Source of the DNA: Diprion similis
Lineage: Eukaryota; Arthropoda; Insecta; Hymenoptera; Diprionidae
Length of the DNA stretch: 64,000 nucleotides
Direction: 5' to 3'
Assembly: GCF_021155765.1 (NCBI RefSeq)
Contig: NC_060107.1
Coordinates: forward strand, 12,076,501 to 12,140,500
Notes under the pieces: generated by a model
Told to the model about the DNA's origin: nothing
Databases searched by the model: none
The model's input: the letters and a program-made list of their open reading frames with translations, nothing else
Shown: one piece after another, positions 11,696 to 23,900 of the stretch
Position numbering within the stretch: the first letter of the stretch is position 1
Layout: each line of letters starts with the position of its first letter
Translations under genes and position numbers: made by a program

Positions 11696-11955
11696 TGACG
11701 AAGACAAACATCGTATATCGCTTGCTAAAAAACGCGCTCAAGAAAACACAAAATGTTAATTAGTTGACCTGCGCGCGGTCGGAATCAAAGGAAAGAGCGG
11801 GGGAAGGAGACAAGAACCAGGCATATGTCGACACCAGAATTTTATTCTCAAGGTCTACTTTGCAGTACATTCGTGTTATGACTGAACTCTGAGCGCAGCT
11901 TGTATCGCTGCTGCTGCTAGCTCCGGAAATATTCTCCCCTCTACTTTCTCCAGAA

Positions 11956-12180
11956 GCGTTCGGCTATAGTCGGCGCGTGCGCTCGGCTATCCTCGGCTCG
12001 TGCGCACGACTATCGTCGGCGCGTGCGCTCGGCTATCCTCGGCTCGTGCGCACGACTATCGTCGGCTCGTGCGCTCGGCCATCGTCGTCGCGTGCGCTCG
12101 GCTACCGTCGACGCGTGCGTTCGGCCATCGTCGTCGCGTGCGCTCGGCTATCGTCGGCGCGTGCGCTCCGCTGTCCGCTC
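11956..12180. repeat. GC-rich 23-bp minisatellite (about 10 copies)
   Basis: Units begin GCGCTCGGCTATC or the variants GCGCACGACTATC and GCGTTCGGCCATC, and repeat every 23 bases. Variant units alternate at first, suggesting a 46-bp higher-order period in the left half. GC content is far above the surrounding DNA. As 23 is not a multiple of three, all three plus frames read through as Arg/Ser/Ala-rich repeats; these are not genes. Confidence 0.85.
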
Positions 12181-12199
12181 TCGCTACCAGCCAGTGTCT

Positions 12200-13098
12200 C
12201 GACACGTTAACCGACTTTACTCAGCCGCGTCATGCCGCGGACCAATATTACCGTCATCCTGCATAGCCTCGCACCCTTTTCAGCCACATTATGTAACAGA
12301 TCAACCTCTGCCACCACTCTATGTGGTGCAATTTTTAAACAAAAGGGAAAAGATACGATATGGTAGTAATAATTAGAGAACCCGTTATATGGCTAGCTAG
12401 GCTCATTCTAAGAGACAAGATAAGGTTTGAAGGTTGCGCATTATTTATTGGAAATAATATGATGAACGTTGACATTAAATTTGTGCGTTATTGTATAGTA
12501 AATCATTTTATGCATATCTTGATGGTTGTAATCATTATTCTGAAACTGCTTCATCATTCACTGTATAGAATACTGGAACATTTTATCGGGTTGTGTGAGT
12601 GATTGCAGTTCAGTAGTCACTGCATTTTGACAGCATTATACGTTGGCTTGTTACGACTGTGCAAAGTATACGGGAATGGACGAATCCAGCTTGTTTGATT
12701 AACAAAACGCAAAAAAAAAAAAGATTTTATCATCTGGAGTCATGAATTGGAGTTATTTCCGTACAAACTTATTCGACGATTAACCAGATAGGTGTGGGAA
12801 ATATGGCCGCCGTAGAAAATGACGGGGATAAAATGATTTGACGGTAGCTTTGAGAAACTGATTAATAAAATTTATAAAATAATTTTGAAAAATCTGTAAT
12901 TTTCAGCATATTATCACTCCCAAACAGAAACACATACATATTCATATATTCTATTGTTGAGCACTTTTCACGGAAAAAATCTACGCAGAATGAAAGCCGA
13001 TGCATTTAATTCCCTTAGTTACAGCTCCAGAACATGTCTTTTACGTATAATTCATATTATACAAATACAAGAACAGCCCAACTTGTGTTGATGATAAT
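12200..13098. other. Intergenic, no gene seen
   Basis: This is the spacer below the first CYP4 gene. It is AT-rich, contains an A-run near 12710, and shows no supported coding region. Confidence 0.5.
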
Positions 13099-16000
13099 TC
13101 ACCTTCGCTCTTCTATTCGCAACATGATTGGTTCAACTGGTTTAATTACACCCTCCGACTTCAACTTCACGTCGACCAACGGCACAATTTTATCTTTTTT
13201 TATGATATATCTGCGGAGCATTGTCGCCAGGATTGTCTTCATTGCCATCATGGCGAACCTCAAACCTAAGATTTTCAAGATGATTTTTAGTACAAAACTT
13301 GCCACTGCTGAAACGTTTCTTCAATATTGTGCATTTTTTCTGAAATATTTGTAATCATGGAAAATTGCATTCCTGAAATATAACTGAAATATTTAATACT
13401 TTTCAGAGTTACGTTGGTGCAATGTGGTGGCATAATATCACCTATTATCAACATATTTTTACTTCCCATTTTTGGATTTTGAATTCCTGAATACCTATAT
13501 GATACGTAAACAGATGGACTTACCAATGCAGTTTCTTGGTCCCGCACTAAATGGTATGTAGCAACAAGCATGGCGTTTAACCACTTCACCAGGCAAAAAT
13601 CGATCTGGATTAAACTTGAGCGGGTCTGGCCAGAATTCTTTGTTTCTATGTATGCCCAGGATGTCAATAACAGCCAAACTCCCTTTTGGAAGAGTATATT
13701 CACCTTGAACCATTCAATTTTAAATAAATTACTGAAAACTTTTGCAATAATAATCTTCAATTTTTCAAAGAATTTTTTTACTCGCCTATGTCTAAATCTT
13801 CACTTATTGAGCGAGTTATCAACGCTATGATTGGAAGAACACGCATCGTTTCTTTGATCACAAGTTCCAAATACCTCATGCGTGGCAAGTCCTCATGTGT
13901 GACGATGCGCTCTTTGGAATCGCAGCTTCCATAAATTTCACAGAGTTCAAGGTAAGCCTTCTCCTAATTCGCGTGTCATGTAATAACGTTGACAGTGACA
14001 CGTTAGAAACACTGGTAAAATATTTGTATCATGCGATTGTACATCAGTTGCGTCAGTGCATAATATTTTACCTGTACATCCGGATGAGATGCCAGCATCA
14101 ACATGACGAAACTGATTGTGTTGGAGGTCGTGTCATTACCCTGAAATGAAATTTCAATAGTACTTTGCATCATTTTAAATAAACCAGCTCAGTACATATT
14201 CGCACATCGCAAAAAAAAACATTGTCCAAGGGGATGAAATTTCCAAGGTTTCGAATATTCCAGAGAAATTTTGCAATTACTTTCATTGCAGAAATGAAAA
14301 CTTTCGAAGTTTGGAACACTTGCGAATTTGTGCACAATATTGCAGAACTATTGCAGCAGCACAAATTTGCTACTTTGGAATATTTTAACTGAAAACAGAA
14401 TATTAAAACATTCTTGCAATACTGCTACAATGAATATTGCATAATTGGTATCGAATTCCTAATTCAGTACTTCTACATACGGCAGCAATCATGGTGTCAA
14501 CCTCTTCACGAAGTTCCGAATCCGAAAATTTCATCTTATCGTCTGTTAACTCCATCAGCAAATCCAAGCAGGCCTTTCTTTGAAGTGGCAAATCGCCTGC
14601 AAGTGAAGATCAAAGACATATATTATAACTGAATTTCCGTTAATAGTTTAGTCCACTTTTAGTTGTTGGTATTATTATTATTATTTCTCTTTAGATTATC
14701 ATTATTACTAAGATTATTTATTTCGTTTAATATCATTAAGGGCTTACCCTTACGCACTTTGCACGTTTTAAATTATTATAGACGTCTCATAAAACATAAT
14801 GTATACCTAAAACCTAAACGATATTTAACTGAATTTATACATTCAATTGGATAATTTCACTCAACATCATTGTCGGTACTACCTGCTCCATTATATTTTG
14901 TTTAGTCGATCTGTGATATTAATTTTTTTTTACAATTAAATTTTTAAGGTATTTTTTGTCATTTAACTTATAAATTTTATTACTATGACTTTCTAGAATG
15001 GCACAGTTTAACAAATTTCACGAATCATTGTTAATTGAACCATAGATTTTCTTGCGAACGTCATTAGTTTCTCATATCTGTGGCATGACGAATGATTTTA
15101 GAACTCCTTTCCCAATGTCTAACCAAAATGACTAAAATCCAGGCAACTTACGAGATTCAACGAGAAATTCAAGTTGAACATCAAGTCAATCTTTGCCAAA
15201 GACTCACTTGAAGATATGTATACAGTATCATTCATAATCAGAGTTACAAGAGGCTCTGTATACATATAAACTAATGAAAATAAAAAATTGCTTATTTGAA
15301 GTGAAATTTGATTCTTTTAACAACCCTCCACTGAAGTCAATTAAACCGATCTTTACACTACGGCACTGAGCTATTTTATCAGCAAAGTCAATTTCTTACT
15401 CACCTTCGGTATCTTCCCCCCACTTGACTGCAGTCTTTTTAGTATTCCGATTCAGCAAAGTTTTCCTCTTCGTCTGAATTATCTACAAAAAATGATGAAA
15501 ACGCTAGATGAATTTCAAAATAAGAAATGAACAAATTTTTAAGTCCAGCATCTGGAGAGACTTGTTTGAAATTTTTTGAACTAAAGTCATAAATTATATA
15601 TAATTTACTCACGTTGTTGGTAAAATCGTGCATGGTTTCTATATGCTTATTTTGTTCTTTTCCCATTTGAGTACGATTGAAAATTGCTGGCGGGTGCAAC
15701 CAAATGCTGAATGCTCGCCGGTAGATGATTTTGAGCGTTCTAAATAATTACGTCGTCACATTAAGAACTCTTAAAAAAGCAAATGTGCATCTCATAAAAT
15801 TTTGACACTGACTTTTCTACCGCTTCCACGTAACTGCATTGATTATTAAGTTGGGCTCCTACACTCACACCCATCGCAGTTTCTGAAGTGAAAGGTAAAA
15901 AGAGGTAAGCAATTCGAACCTTGCAAATTTCTCCAACTTAAAACGTACCGCAAATTATATCCAAAGTGCACATTGACACGTAATCAAAAACGAGGAATTC

Positions 16001-18189
16001 CTCCCCGTTCAATTCAGTTTCCATTTTCTTCACCATTACATTCGATTGGACCGCGAAGACAGTCACGAACGACTCCAAAATCCTCAAATTGAAAGTTGGT
16101 CCGATCAACTTTCGATGCACACGCCATATTTCCGCTGAAAACCGGAAAGCTGGCATAGATCAGTAGTTGAGAAATTAATGATTTGAAGTTAATAAAGATA
16201 GATAACTTACCGGGTGCAGTGAACAAGCCATTTCCTAACCATGGTTGAAAGAATTCGAAAAATCTCGTCTTCTCGGTCGCTTTCTCGCTCCACAGAACTG
16301 TCTGCAAAGTAAATTACGTTTCAGTGCTCAATCGTTTCAATATTTGGGAAGAAGGAATTATTACCTTGATGTCCTCAGGTCGAGATAAAATGATCAACAA
16401 TTCAGACCCCAGCCAGACGCGATAAGGCGAAGGATACGCCCGCGATAATTCGTTGAATTTGTTCAAGATATCTGAAACCGCAGAGGAGAAGATGAGGATT
16501 ATAGGAGAAGTTGGATGAATTTTTTTTGCTAAAAGAATGAGGAGCTGACTACACAAGATTTGATCTTTGGTGCATCCACAAAATTCGAGCACTTTTTTTG
16601 TACACATTCCGTTACTCGAAGTGATGCTTCATTATTGCTCATCAAAAGTGGCGCCGATCACGCGAAGAGTTTCGCAGATTAGCCATTTTGTGACATACAA
16701 CTTACGTCGAATCAATTATTATCGAAACAAGTAAAATTTTTTTACTTAAATTACTTACAAGGAAATTTAATTTTATGAAATTTAGTTTATTTTAAGAACT
16801 TTTTTTTCAGTTCTTGGGGGGTACCCATTCTGCCGGCAAAAAAAAATTGTTTTTTTTTTCCTAGACATCTAGAAATCATTTTCGTTTTCTTTGGTTGTGA
16901 TTAAAAAAAAAAAACAAAGATTTAGCGTATTTGAGTTCTCGAAAAGTAAATTTTTCATTTAGTACCCCCCCCCCCCCCCCCCTGCGCCCTTATTTCTGAA
17001 GTACTTTTTTAAGACGGAAGAATCGTTGGTGTATTTAAATGTCACACGGTATAGATATTGTGCATATAAATTTTGATGAAAACCAGACATTGGATTGTCC
17101 GTGACTCTGATGCGGACCTACTGTGAGTGAACAAAAAAAAAGAGACTCAAGGCAAACGATATACTTACCAGTTCACCCTGAAATACTGTAAACATCACAT
17201 AATGCAGAAAACTCGTTTACAGATTGTATGATCAAGTTCTACTTACAGGATCACCGGCAATCATCATTCAGGATAAAAAATATATAACCTGACGTATGTT
17301 TTGTGGAAAAAAAAGTCTGATCTCTGCGAATATGAAACCCGTACTAAGGTAGATTCTCAGGATATGTTAAAAACGACACGTTTGTGTTACGTTTTGAATG
17401 ATTTACAAAAGAAGAATAGTCAAATATTAAATAACAGACATTTCCAAAGGATATCCTGTAATTTTATGGAGTAGAATCAAAACCATATTATATGAGTAAA
17501 TTGGTACAACTACTCCAAGGATCTGGAATAACTACGATCGAACTTTACTTACACGTATAAAGATCGTTTAATCGTTTAATAACGATTCATATACCGGGTG
17601 TCTCAGACCACCCGTCCACCCTGAATAACTTGATTATTATCGATTGTAACGAAAAGTGTCATACGGAAAAGTTGTTGCATTTGATGGGAGAAAATGAGTC
17701 TTGGAAGTGAATGTCATATGAAGGTCATATCCTATGACATGGTCAGCTTCCTTGTAGTAAGCAAGAAAATAGGTAGTTCTACCTAAAAAAACACCACGAC
17801 TACCGAAATCTCATAGGATATAACCTTTACAACACATTCACTTCCAAAACTCATTTTCTCCCTTCAAATGCAACAACTTTAATTTCGTATGATGCTTTTA
17901 GGTACCGTCAATAATAACCAAATTATTCGGGGTGGACGGGTGGTCTGAGACACTCTGTATACGTAGGTACTCTGAAAATTGTCGTGAATCAAATTCTGAC
18001 TATACAGTGAAACTTACGTTCAGCATTTCCCGCAAAGTACAGTGCATTGCCCAAAATCGGTAGAACTATCGGCGGCCCGGAGAATTTCCAAGCCTGTCGA
18101 TAAAAGCGCAGTCGCCTCGCATAGTGTATCAACCAGTATACAATTCCAGCAAAAAACACAGTGGTAACGATGTTGTGAAGTAGGCACAT
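13099..18189 (-). CDS. Cytochrome P450, CYP4 family (copy 1)
   Basis: This is an ER-anchored haem monooxygenase; CYP4 enzymes typically omega-hydroxylate fatty acids or oxidise hydrocarbons and xenobiotics. There are twelve coding exons: 18018-18189, 16365-16471, 16211-16301, 15949-16134, 15813-15882, 15613-15739, 15404-15482, 14481-14596, 14072-14140, 13786-13963, 13524-13703 and 13099-13265 (1542 nt, 513 aa). An N-terminal anchor ([19 protein letters not shown]) is followed by [14 protein letters not shown]-helix WRVHR, I-helix [17 protein letters not shown]-helix ETMR, FNPDRF, and the haem loop [11 protein letters not shown]. The start is chosen by alignment with copies 2 and 3; a Met 16 codons upstream is in frame. 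The intron after exon 10 has a GC donor (GCGAGT). The first intron (about 1.5 kb) carries a MITE. Confidence 0.92.
14270..14420. repeat. Degenerate TTGCAATATT-rich dispersed repeat
   Basis: This intronic stretch has recurring TTGCA, CACAATATTGCAG and CATTCTTGCAATACTGC motifs. It belongs to a loose family seen at eight sites in the window (see 63600-63930). Confidence 0.4.
16960..16985. repeat. Poly-C tract
   Basis: A run of about 18 C follows TAGTA in the first intron of CYP4 copy 1. It is a simple low-complexity tract whose length may be assembly-dependent. Confidence 0.8.
17590..17961. mobile_element. Fold-back MITE with TA-type ends
   Basis: This 372-bp palindrome lies inside the first intron of CYP4 copy 1. 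The left end TATACCGGGTGTCTCAGACC and the right end ...GGTCTGAGACACTCTGTATA are inverted copies. Similarity extends inward through CACCCGTCCACCC, CATTTGATGGGAGAAAATGAG and GGAAGTGAATG. TATA is present at both ends, compatible with TA duplication. There is no coding capacity. Confidence 0.8.
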
Positions 18190-20918
18190 TCTGTACCGCG
18201 TGCAACTGCTATCAATAAAACAGAAGAGATGTAGCAATGTTTCGGAAAATATAGTGTATTAGAGTTTTTGTAAAAAAGTAATAAACAGAATAACATAAAC
18301 GCGACAACAATCCCAGTAAAAATAATTTTTCTTCAAACTTGATGGAAAATTTTGTCTCGTGATAGAGCAGTAAACATATAATTCATATCATAAAAAGTTG
18401 CAGACCAATTATGGTGGGGAAAATTGTTCATATAAAATGGACACAAGTTTAAAAAGTTGCACACATTCCTGTGCGAGCGTTTAGCGCAACCGGTTACGTC
18501 TGTGCCGAGTTCAAGTCGTGGTCTGAGTATACATGGTGTGCCTAGAAATCCTACGACACGTTTCTTTCTTCGAGGTCAAATTCTTTAAGTGAGATGTGTA
18601 CCAACTGTCTAAAGAATTCCCTAGATTTTTAGGGAATTATTTTTCTAGCGAACGCTACCCTGCTCGGTAATGCCATCACGTATAGTTGTGGTGTGAGTTA
18701 TTGAAAGTCTCGCTCATTTTTTCCCCAGGCAGATTCAGCGTCAAAACAATTAATCACCACCGATCTAGGGATGGGAAAATATAATCTGGGAAAAATACTT
18801 TTCTTGGGAAATGTGTGTCATCAGTTTAAAAATCAAGAGTTATAAGATTCTTGGTTGACGTAGCAACCTCAGTCATTTTATGACGTATGAAATCTTTTAT
18901 TCGTCTTTTATCTCTGACGACTACTAGATCAAAAAGATGACCAAAATGGGTGGCTTCACTCTTTGTAACAATGCAGTAGTAGTTAAGAAGTAAGGAATTT
19001 ATGCTTCAATTCATAGAGTTGTAGAAACTGAAGAACAGAAGGTACATTACGTTTATCGAAGCAGAAGATTCACGTTATACAACCATTTTTGAGAAATCTG
19101 TCGTCATTTTAGAATCACTCAACACTTGTCCGTCACTAATTACGTTGATTGTAAGACACCTGCCTATATTATAACTTTAGTCCCTGATAAAGACGTGAAG
19201 GGTTACTATACGCACAGCACAAGACTGTCCAACGCCTTTCAGATCCTTTGGCTTTCGATTTAGTGATTGAGGACGACAGAAGTGGGGGTTCGAAGCCAGA
19301 GCCGTACCAGCTTTGGAGAGAAGGGCGAGTTTTCCCATAGAATTCAACACGTATTTCGATTCTTCTCCATTTGCGACATGGATTTCACCTTCCTGCGTAT
19401 TACTGTCACATCACGGTTATGCCTTTGTGAAATACATACCTAAAACGTGTAATTTTATGGTACTCACACGTGTGTACCTCAGGAAAAATTTTCTGATAAG
19501 CCCTGATATGGTCAGATATGAATCATCTGATATGGAAATTGGCCAGATCTGGTCTTGCATGGACAGATCAGACTATATATGACAATATCTAAATATTTCT
19601 CATATTTATGAAACACAGACGTACACCTTACACAACAATATCACACGCAACACAATACACTAAAAACTTCAACTTACAATTAGTACAAGAGAATATACAG
19701 ATCTACTATACATTCGTATAACTCAAACGTAGAAATACATAATAGAATTGTTTTGTAACTTCTATATGTATTAAACTAAAAATACTACATCACCTACGAG
19801 AAAGGATATCATGCTTGAGACTTAAAACTGCATTTGGAAGATAGTATTGATTTTTGAAAGTTGAATTTACAGAGAATCGAAATTTTTTTTCAATTCAATT
19901 TTTTTTCATTCTTGATTAATTGGAACATGATTAACAGAGTTCCTATTCACAAGGGATGACTTTATATGACCTGATATTCTCATAGACGTCTATATCAGAA
20001 AATATTTCACCGGAATATACAAAATGACACGCGGACACATCTGGCTGCATATACAGCAAAATAAATCAGGCATTGCCATTAATAAGCTAATATGGTTAGA
20101 TACATAACCTTATTAAAGTTTGCAAAATAAAAAGTTTTTTTTTTCAAACGTACATCAAAATTTTGGTCAAGCATCTGAAATGTAGAACGTCTCAACCAAA
20201 TATGAGCCATTATTGATATTGATATTTAGATGTTCTTGGACTCCCCCTCCCACTTCTTACATAAGATTTTACCTATAGTTTCCCTTTATAGTTAAATATC
20301 GTTAGAAGAGGTATCAGTTGTACTAATACTCATAACTTGACACAAATTAAAGATTTTTATTTCATAAAGGATAATTATTTTAATAGTTTTTATTTATAAG
20401 CTTCAAACTGTGTAAATATGAACATATTTAAGATTTTAAAAACTTATTATGAAATAAAAATTTTTACAATAATAATCTATAAATCAAATTGTATATTAAA
20501 AATGAAAAAATATATCTCATAGTTTGTGGAACGTCTAGATAGAAATTTTTTTTTACTTCTTTAAACTGCCCTTGCGATTTTTGGTTCCTGAGACATTGCT
20601 GTACGAATATTTTGTCACAGTGGAAAATGTCTAGTATGCACATTCCGGCTTGTAAAATATTACGTAAGAATAACTTTTAACCCCCCCTCCTCTCGGCTAC
20701 TGCCCCTGAGATAAGGTCATGTATAGATTTTTTTAACCACCCTCTCCCTTGTGACCCGTGACGTAATTAATGAATGGCCCCTGACAAACTGACGCTTTTG
20801 AAGCTCTTGAAATTTTGTAAACACCGCAACTGTTATTGTTGAAAATATCGAATTCCACTCTGTCGAGGTTTGTACTTCGTAAATTTTTCTTTCTCTCGAT
20901 TCAAATCCCACGTTGAAT
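18190..20918. other. Spacer between CYP4 copies 1 and 2
   Basis: No gene was recognised. A B-box-like GGTTCGAAGCC near 19290 has no convincing tRNA fold around it. The stretch about 20330-20560 is very AT-rich. Confidence 0.45.
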
Positions 20919-23900
20919 TCAAAATTGGCCGTATGATATTCTCTCCTCGATTCGTAGCTTGATTGGATCAGCCGTCTTTAGCACCACATCCGATTTCAAC
21001 TTGATATCGGCTATTGGTGTGATTTTATTTTTCTTGATGACATATCGGCGAAGAATCGTTGCTACAACAGTCTTCATTTCCATCATAGCAAATCTTGAAC
21101 CTGAAATTTGCGAATATTCAATTCCGGCTGTAGCTCATCGCGATGGTTTCAAGTCCAGGGACAAACGACTCATCAATTTATCTGTACACCAGTTTTCAAG
21201 ATTTCACGATTTCAAAGGTTTCAAAGATGTTAACAGATTTCATACGATTTCGGAGAAATTTTCAAGATTCCACGAGATTTCAATGTATGTACTTATTTCT
21301 CAAGATCTCAGGAAAGTTTAGGCATTCGAAGTAACTGTATAAAATTTCATTCGTGCTCGATACCAGATATCATGGGTCGTCAAATCCTCGCTTTGAGTCT
21401 TCTACGATATGTATGTGAATCAAACGCTTGTAATCAGTTCGAATTTGACTATTTTAATACCAATCTATAAAATTTACAGGTAAATTCTACTCACCTATGC
21501 AATTTCGTGGCCCTGCACTGAACGGAACATAAACGTAAGGGTGTCGCTTGGCGATTTCTTGAGGCAAAAATCGATCCGGATCAAAGGTAAGCGGATCCGG
21601 CCAGAATTCCTGGCTCCTATGCATGTGTATAATGTCTATACCGATTATGCTTCCCTTCGGTAATGTGTATTCACCTTAAAAATCAATTTCACATATATTA
21701 AAGAACGAATCAGAGATGAGCTTCCTAAAATTTCTTTTCGCCCTATGTAGGTATAAAACGGTACTTTACACCTGCAAAAAGGACCGTAAAATACCGTTTT
21801 TACGGCATGGGCATTGAATAGTTTACTTTTTGTGGCAGTTTTCGTTCCGTAAAGTGACGCTTTATACGGCAGCGAACCAAGTTGCGGTATAAAGTCTTTA
21901 TTCCACAGTTTTGATGCGCAGTTCGAAGTGCGCATCCCAAAGTGCCGAATAAAGTAACTTCGTCGAACAGATCGCGACATAACCTCACTCTTCGTTTTGC
22001 TTTTCAATGCCCATACCATAAAAAATATTGTATGTGGCATGCCCGTAAACCGTTTTTGGCTCGGATAATTTCAGTACTCGCTTCCGGCTCGCCTTCAGCT
22101 CGTCCTGAAATCTTTATCCTTGCCAAAAAACAGGCGGTTTACGGGCATGCCACATAAATAGCTATTATTCCCGACTCGACCAGAAAGTTAACTTTTTTTT
22201 ACCTGAAAAGCGGGACGAAAGTAACAAATTATTCCCTTTTAACGTATTTACAGAAAAATGAGATTTACGAGAAATATCCAGCCATATTTCCTGCAAACAA
22301 TTTTTTCAGTTTTCTCTCTACTTACTTTTATATTTAATGGTTGATATTAAAAAAGTTACATTGTTATGAACTTTCAATATTATTCTAGCTTTCAACCTTA
22401 TAAAATAATCACACTTACGCATGAATAAACTAATTATAATGATTTTTAATAAAAAATTTTGAAAGTACTCAACAAAATCGTAACATTTCGATGAATAAAG
22501 CTTATTACATTATTAATCTAGGATCTCAATTTTACACCCAATATTGCGTAAGATATATCGAGTCCCTATTTTCAAGTCAATAATGTGACCAGAGTTGAGT
22601 CGGCAATAAAGTTCTATCCGCAGCAGAGGAATAAAAGTCGACTATTCCCTTGGGTAATTGCTATTTACGCCTACGTAGGGCGGAAAATATTGTTCGGATG
22701 ACGATCGTAACGATTTACACCCTTGAGCGATCGCGTGGAACTCTTGGATCTAGATTGTTAAGCTCTAGACACGGAAACTACTGTTAAAAAATTTTCTTAC
22801 CGACATCAAAATCTTCCGTAACTTTTCGGGACAGCGTAGCAGCTATTGGAAATAAGCGCATCGTTTCCTTTATCACTCGCTCCAAGTATTCCATGCGTGA
22901 CAAATCCTCGTGGGTCACGCCATGCTCTTCGACTTTGTTGCTTGCGTATATTTCCTCGAGTTCGCGGTAAGCTTTTTCCTTAATAAGGATCATGAGTATT
23001 TCAATAAAGTCAAAGTCAGAGTCTGTCACCTTATTTATCATTTAATCAAAAATTGACGTAGTAGCATAACGCACCTGCACATCCGGATGAGAAGCCAGCA
23101 TCAACAAAACCGAACAGATCGTGTTCGATGTTGTATCGTATCCCTGAAAAATAAGCCAAGTTAAAGTTACGTTTTCGAAAATTTTTTACTCCGATGAGAA
23201 AACCTCAACTAAGAGACACTCTTTTGTTTCTTGATCATGTCATCTTTTACTGTTCACTTCTTTTCTTTTTCTATCTAAAAGGTGAACGCGACCTAGAAAA
23301 ATCAAAGTCAACGAAATTGTTCAATAATTCGATTCTATGGATTCCCGTTTGACCGTTACTGAATCTCCCGAGCCTGAATGTTTTTACCCACCGCCACAAT
23401 CATTGTGTCTACTTCTTCACGTAATTCTTGATCAGTGAATTTCATCTGGTTGTCAGTTAAGTCCATCAGCAGATCCAAATAAGCTTTTCTTCGTGGTGGC
23501 AGTGAATCGTCTGGGGAATAAAAATTTATTGTGTATTGACTTGAATTGTATTACAATCCGTCAACTATCGAAGAAAAGTTATATTTCAGCATATTTTCAT
23601 TTATACTGGAAAATACTTTTCATTTTAGACGTAACCGAAATTATTCACTTTAACAGGGACTTATTGATATTAATCGTAATAATTATTCTTTGATGATGTT
23701 TTCCCACAACCTGAAATATTAAAAATTATACCAACATGCCTCTGCAAAGTAGTTTGGATAACTTTGCGTGAAGATTTTAAGACATTCTAGATATGTAACG
23801 CAATCTCGAAGTGCTTGATAGTATTCTATGGTTTCTTAAAAAGCACGGAAATCGAGCATCGCACTATTTTTTATTTAACAACTAACTCAGAATTTCAACT

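Noticed and set aside
11977-12376. Three overlapping Arg/Ser/Ala-rich frames
   Set aside because: They are the three readings of the 23-bp minisatellite and have no other support.
19285-19300. GGTTCGAAGCC, a tRNA B-box match
   Set aside because: No convincing A box or cloverleaf could be placed around it, so neither a tRNA nor a SINE is called.
21645-22040. 131-codon minus frame
   Set aside because: It lies in a CYP4 copy 2 intron, overlaps inverted repeats, and has no recognisable content.
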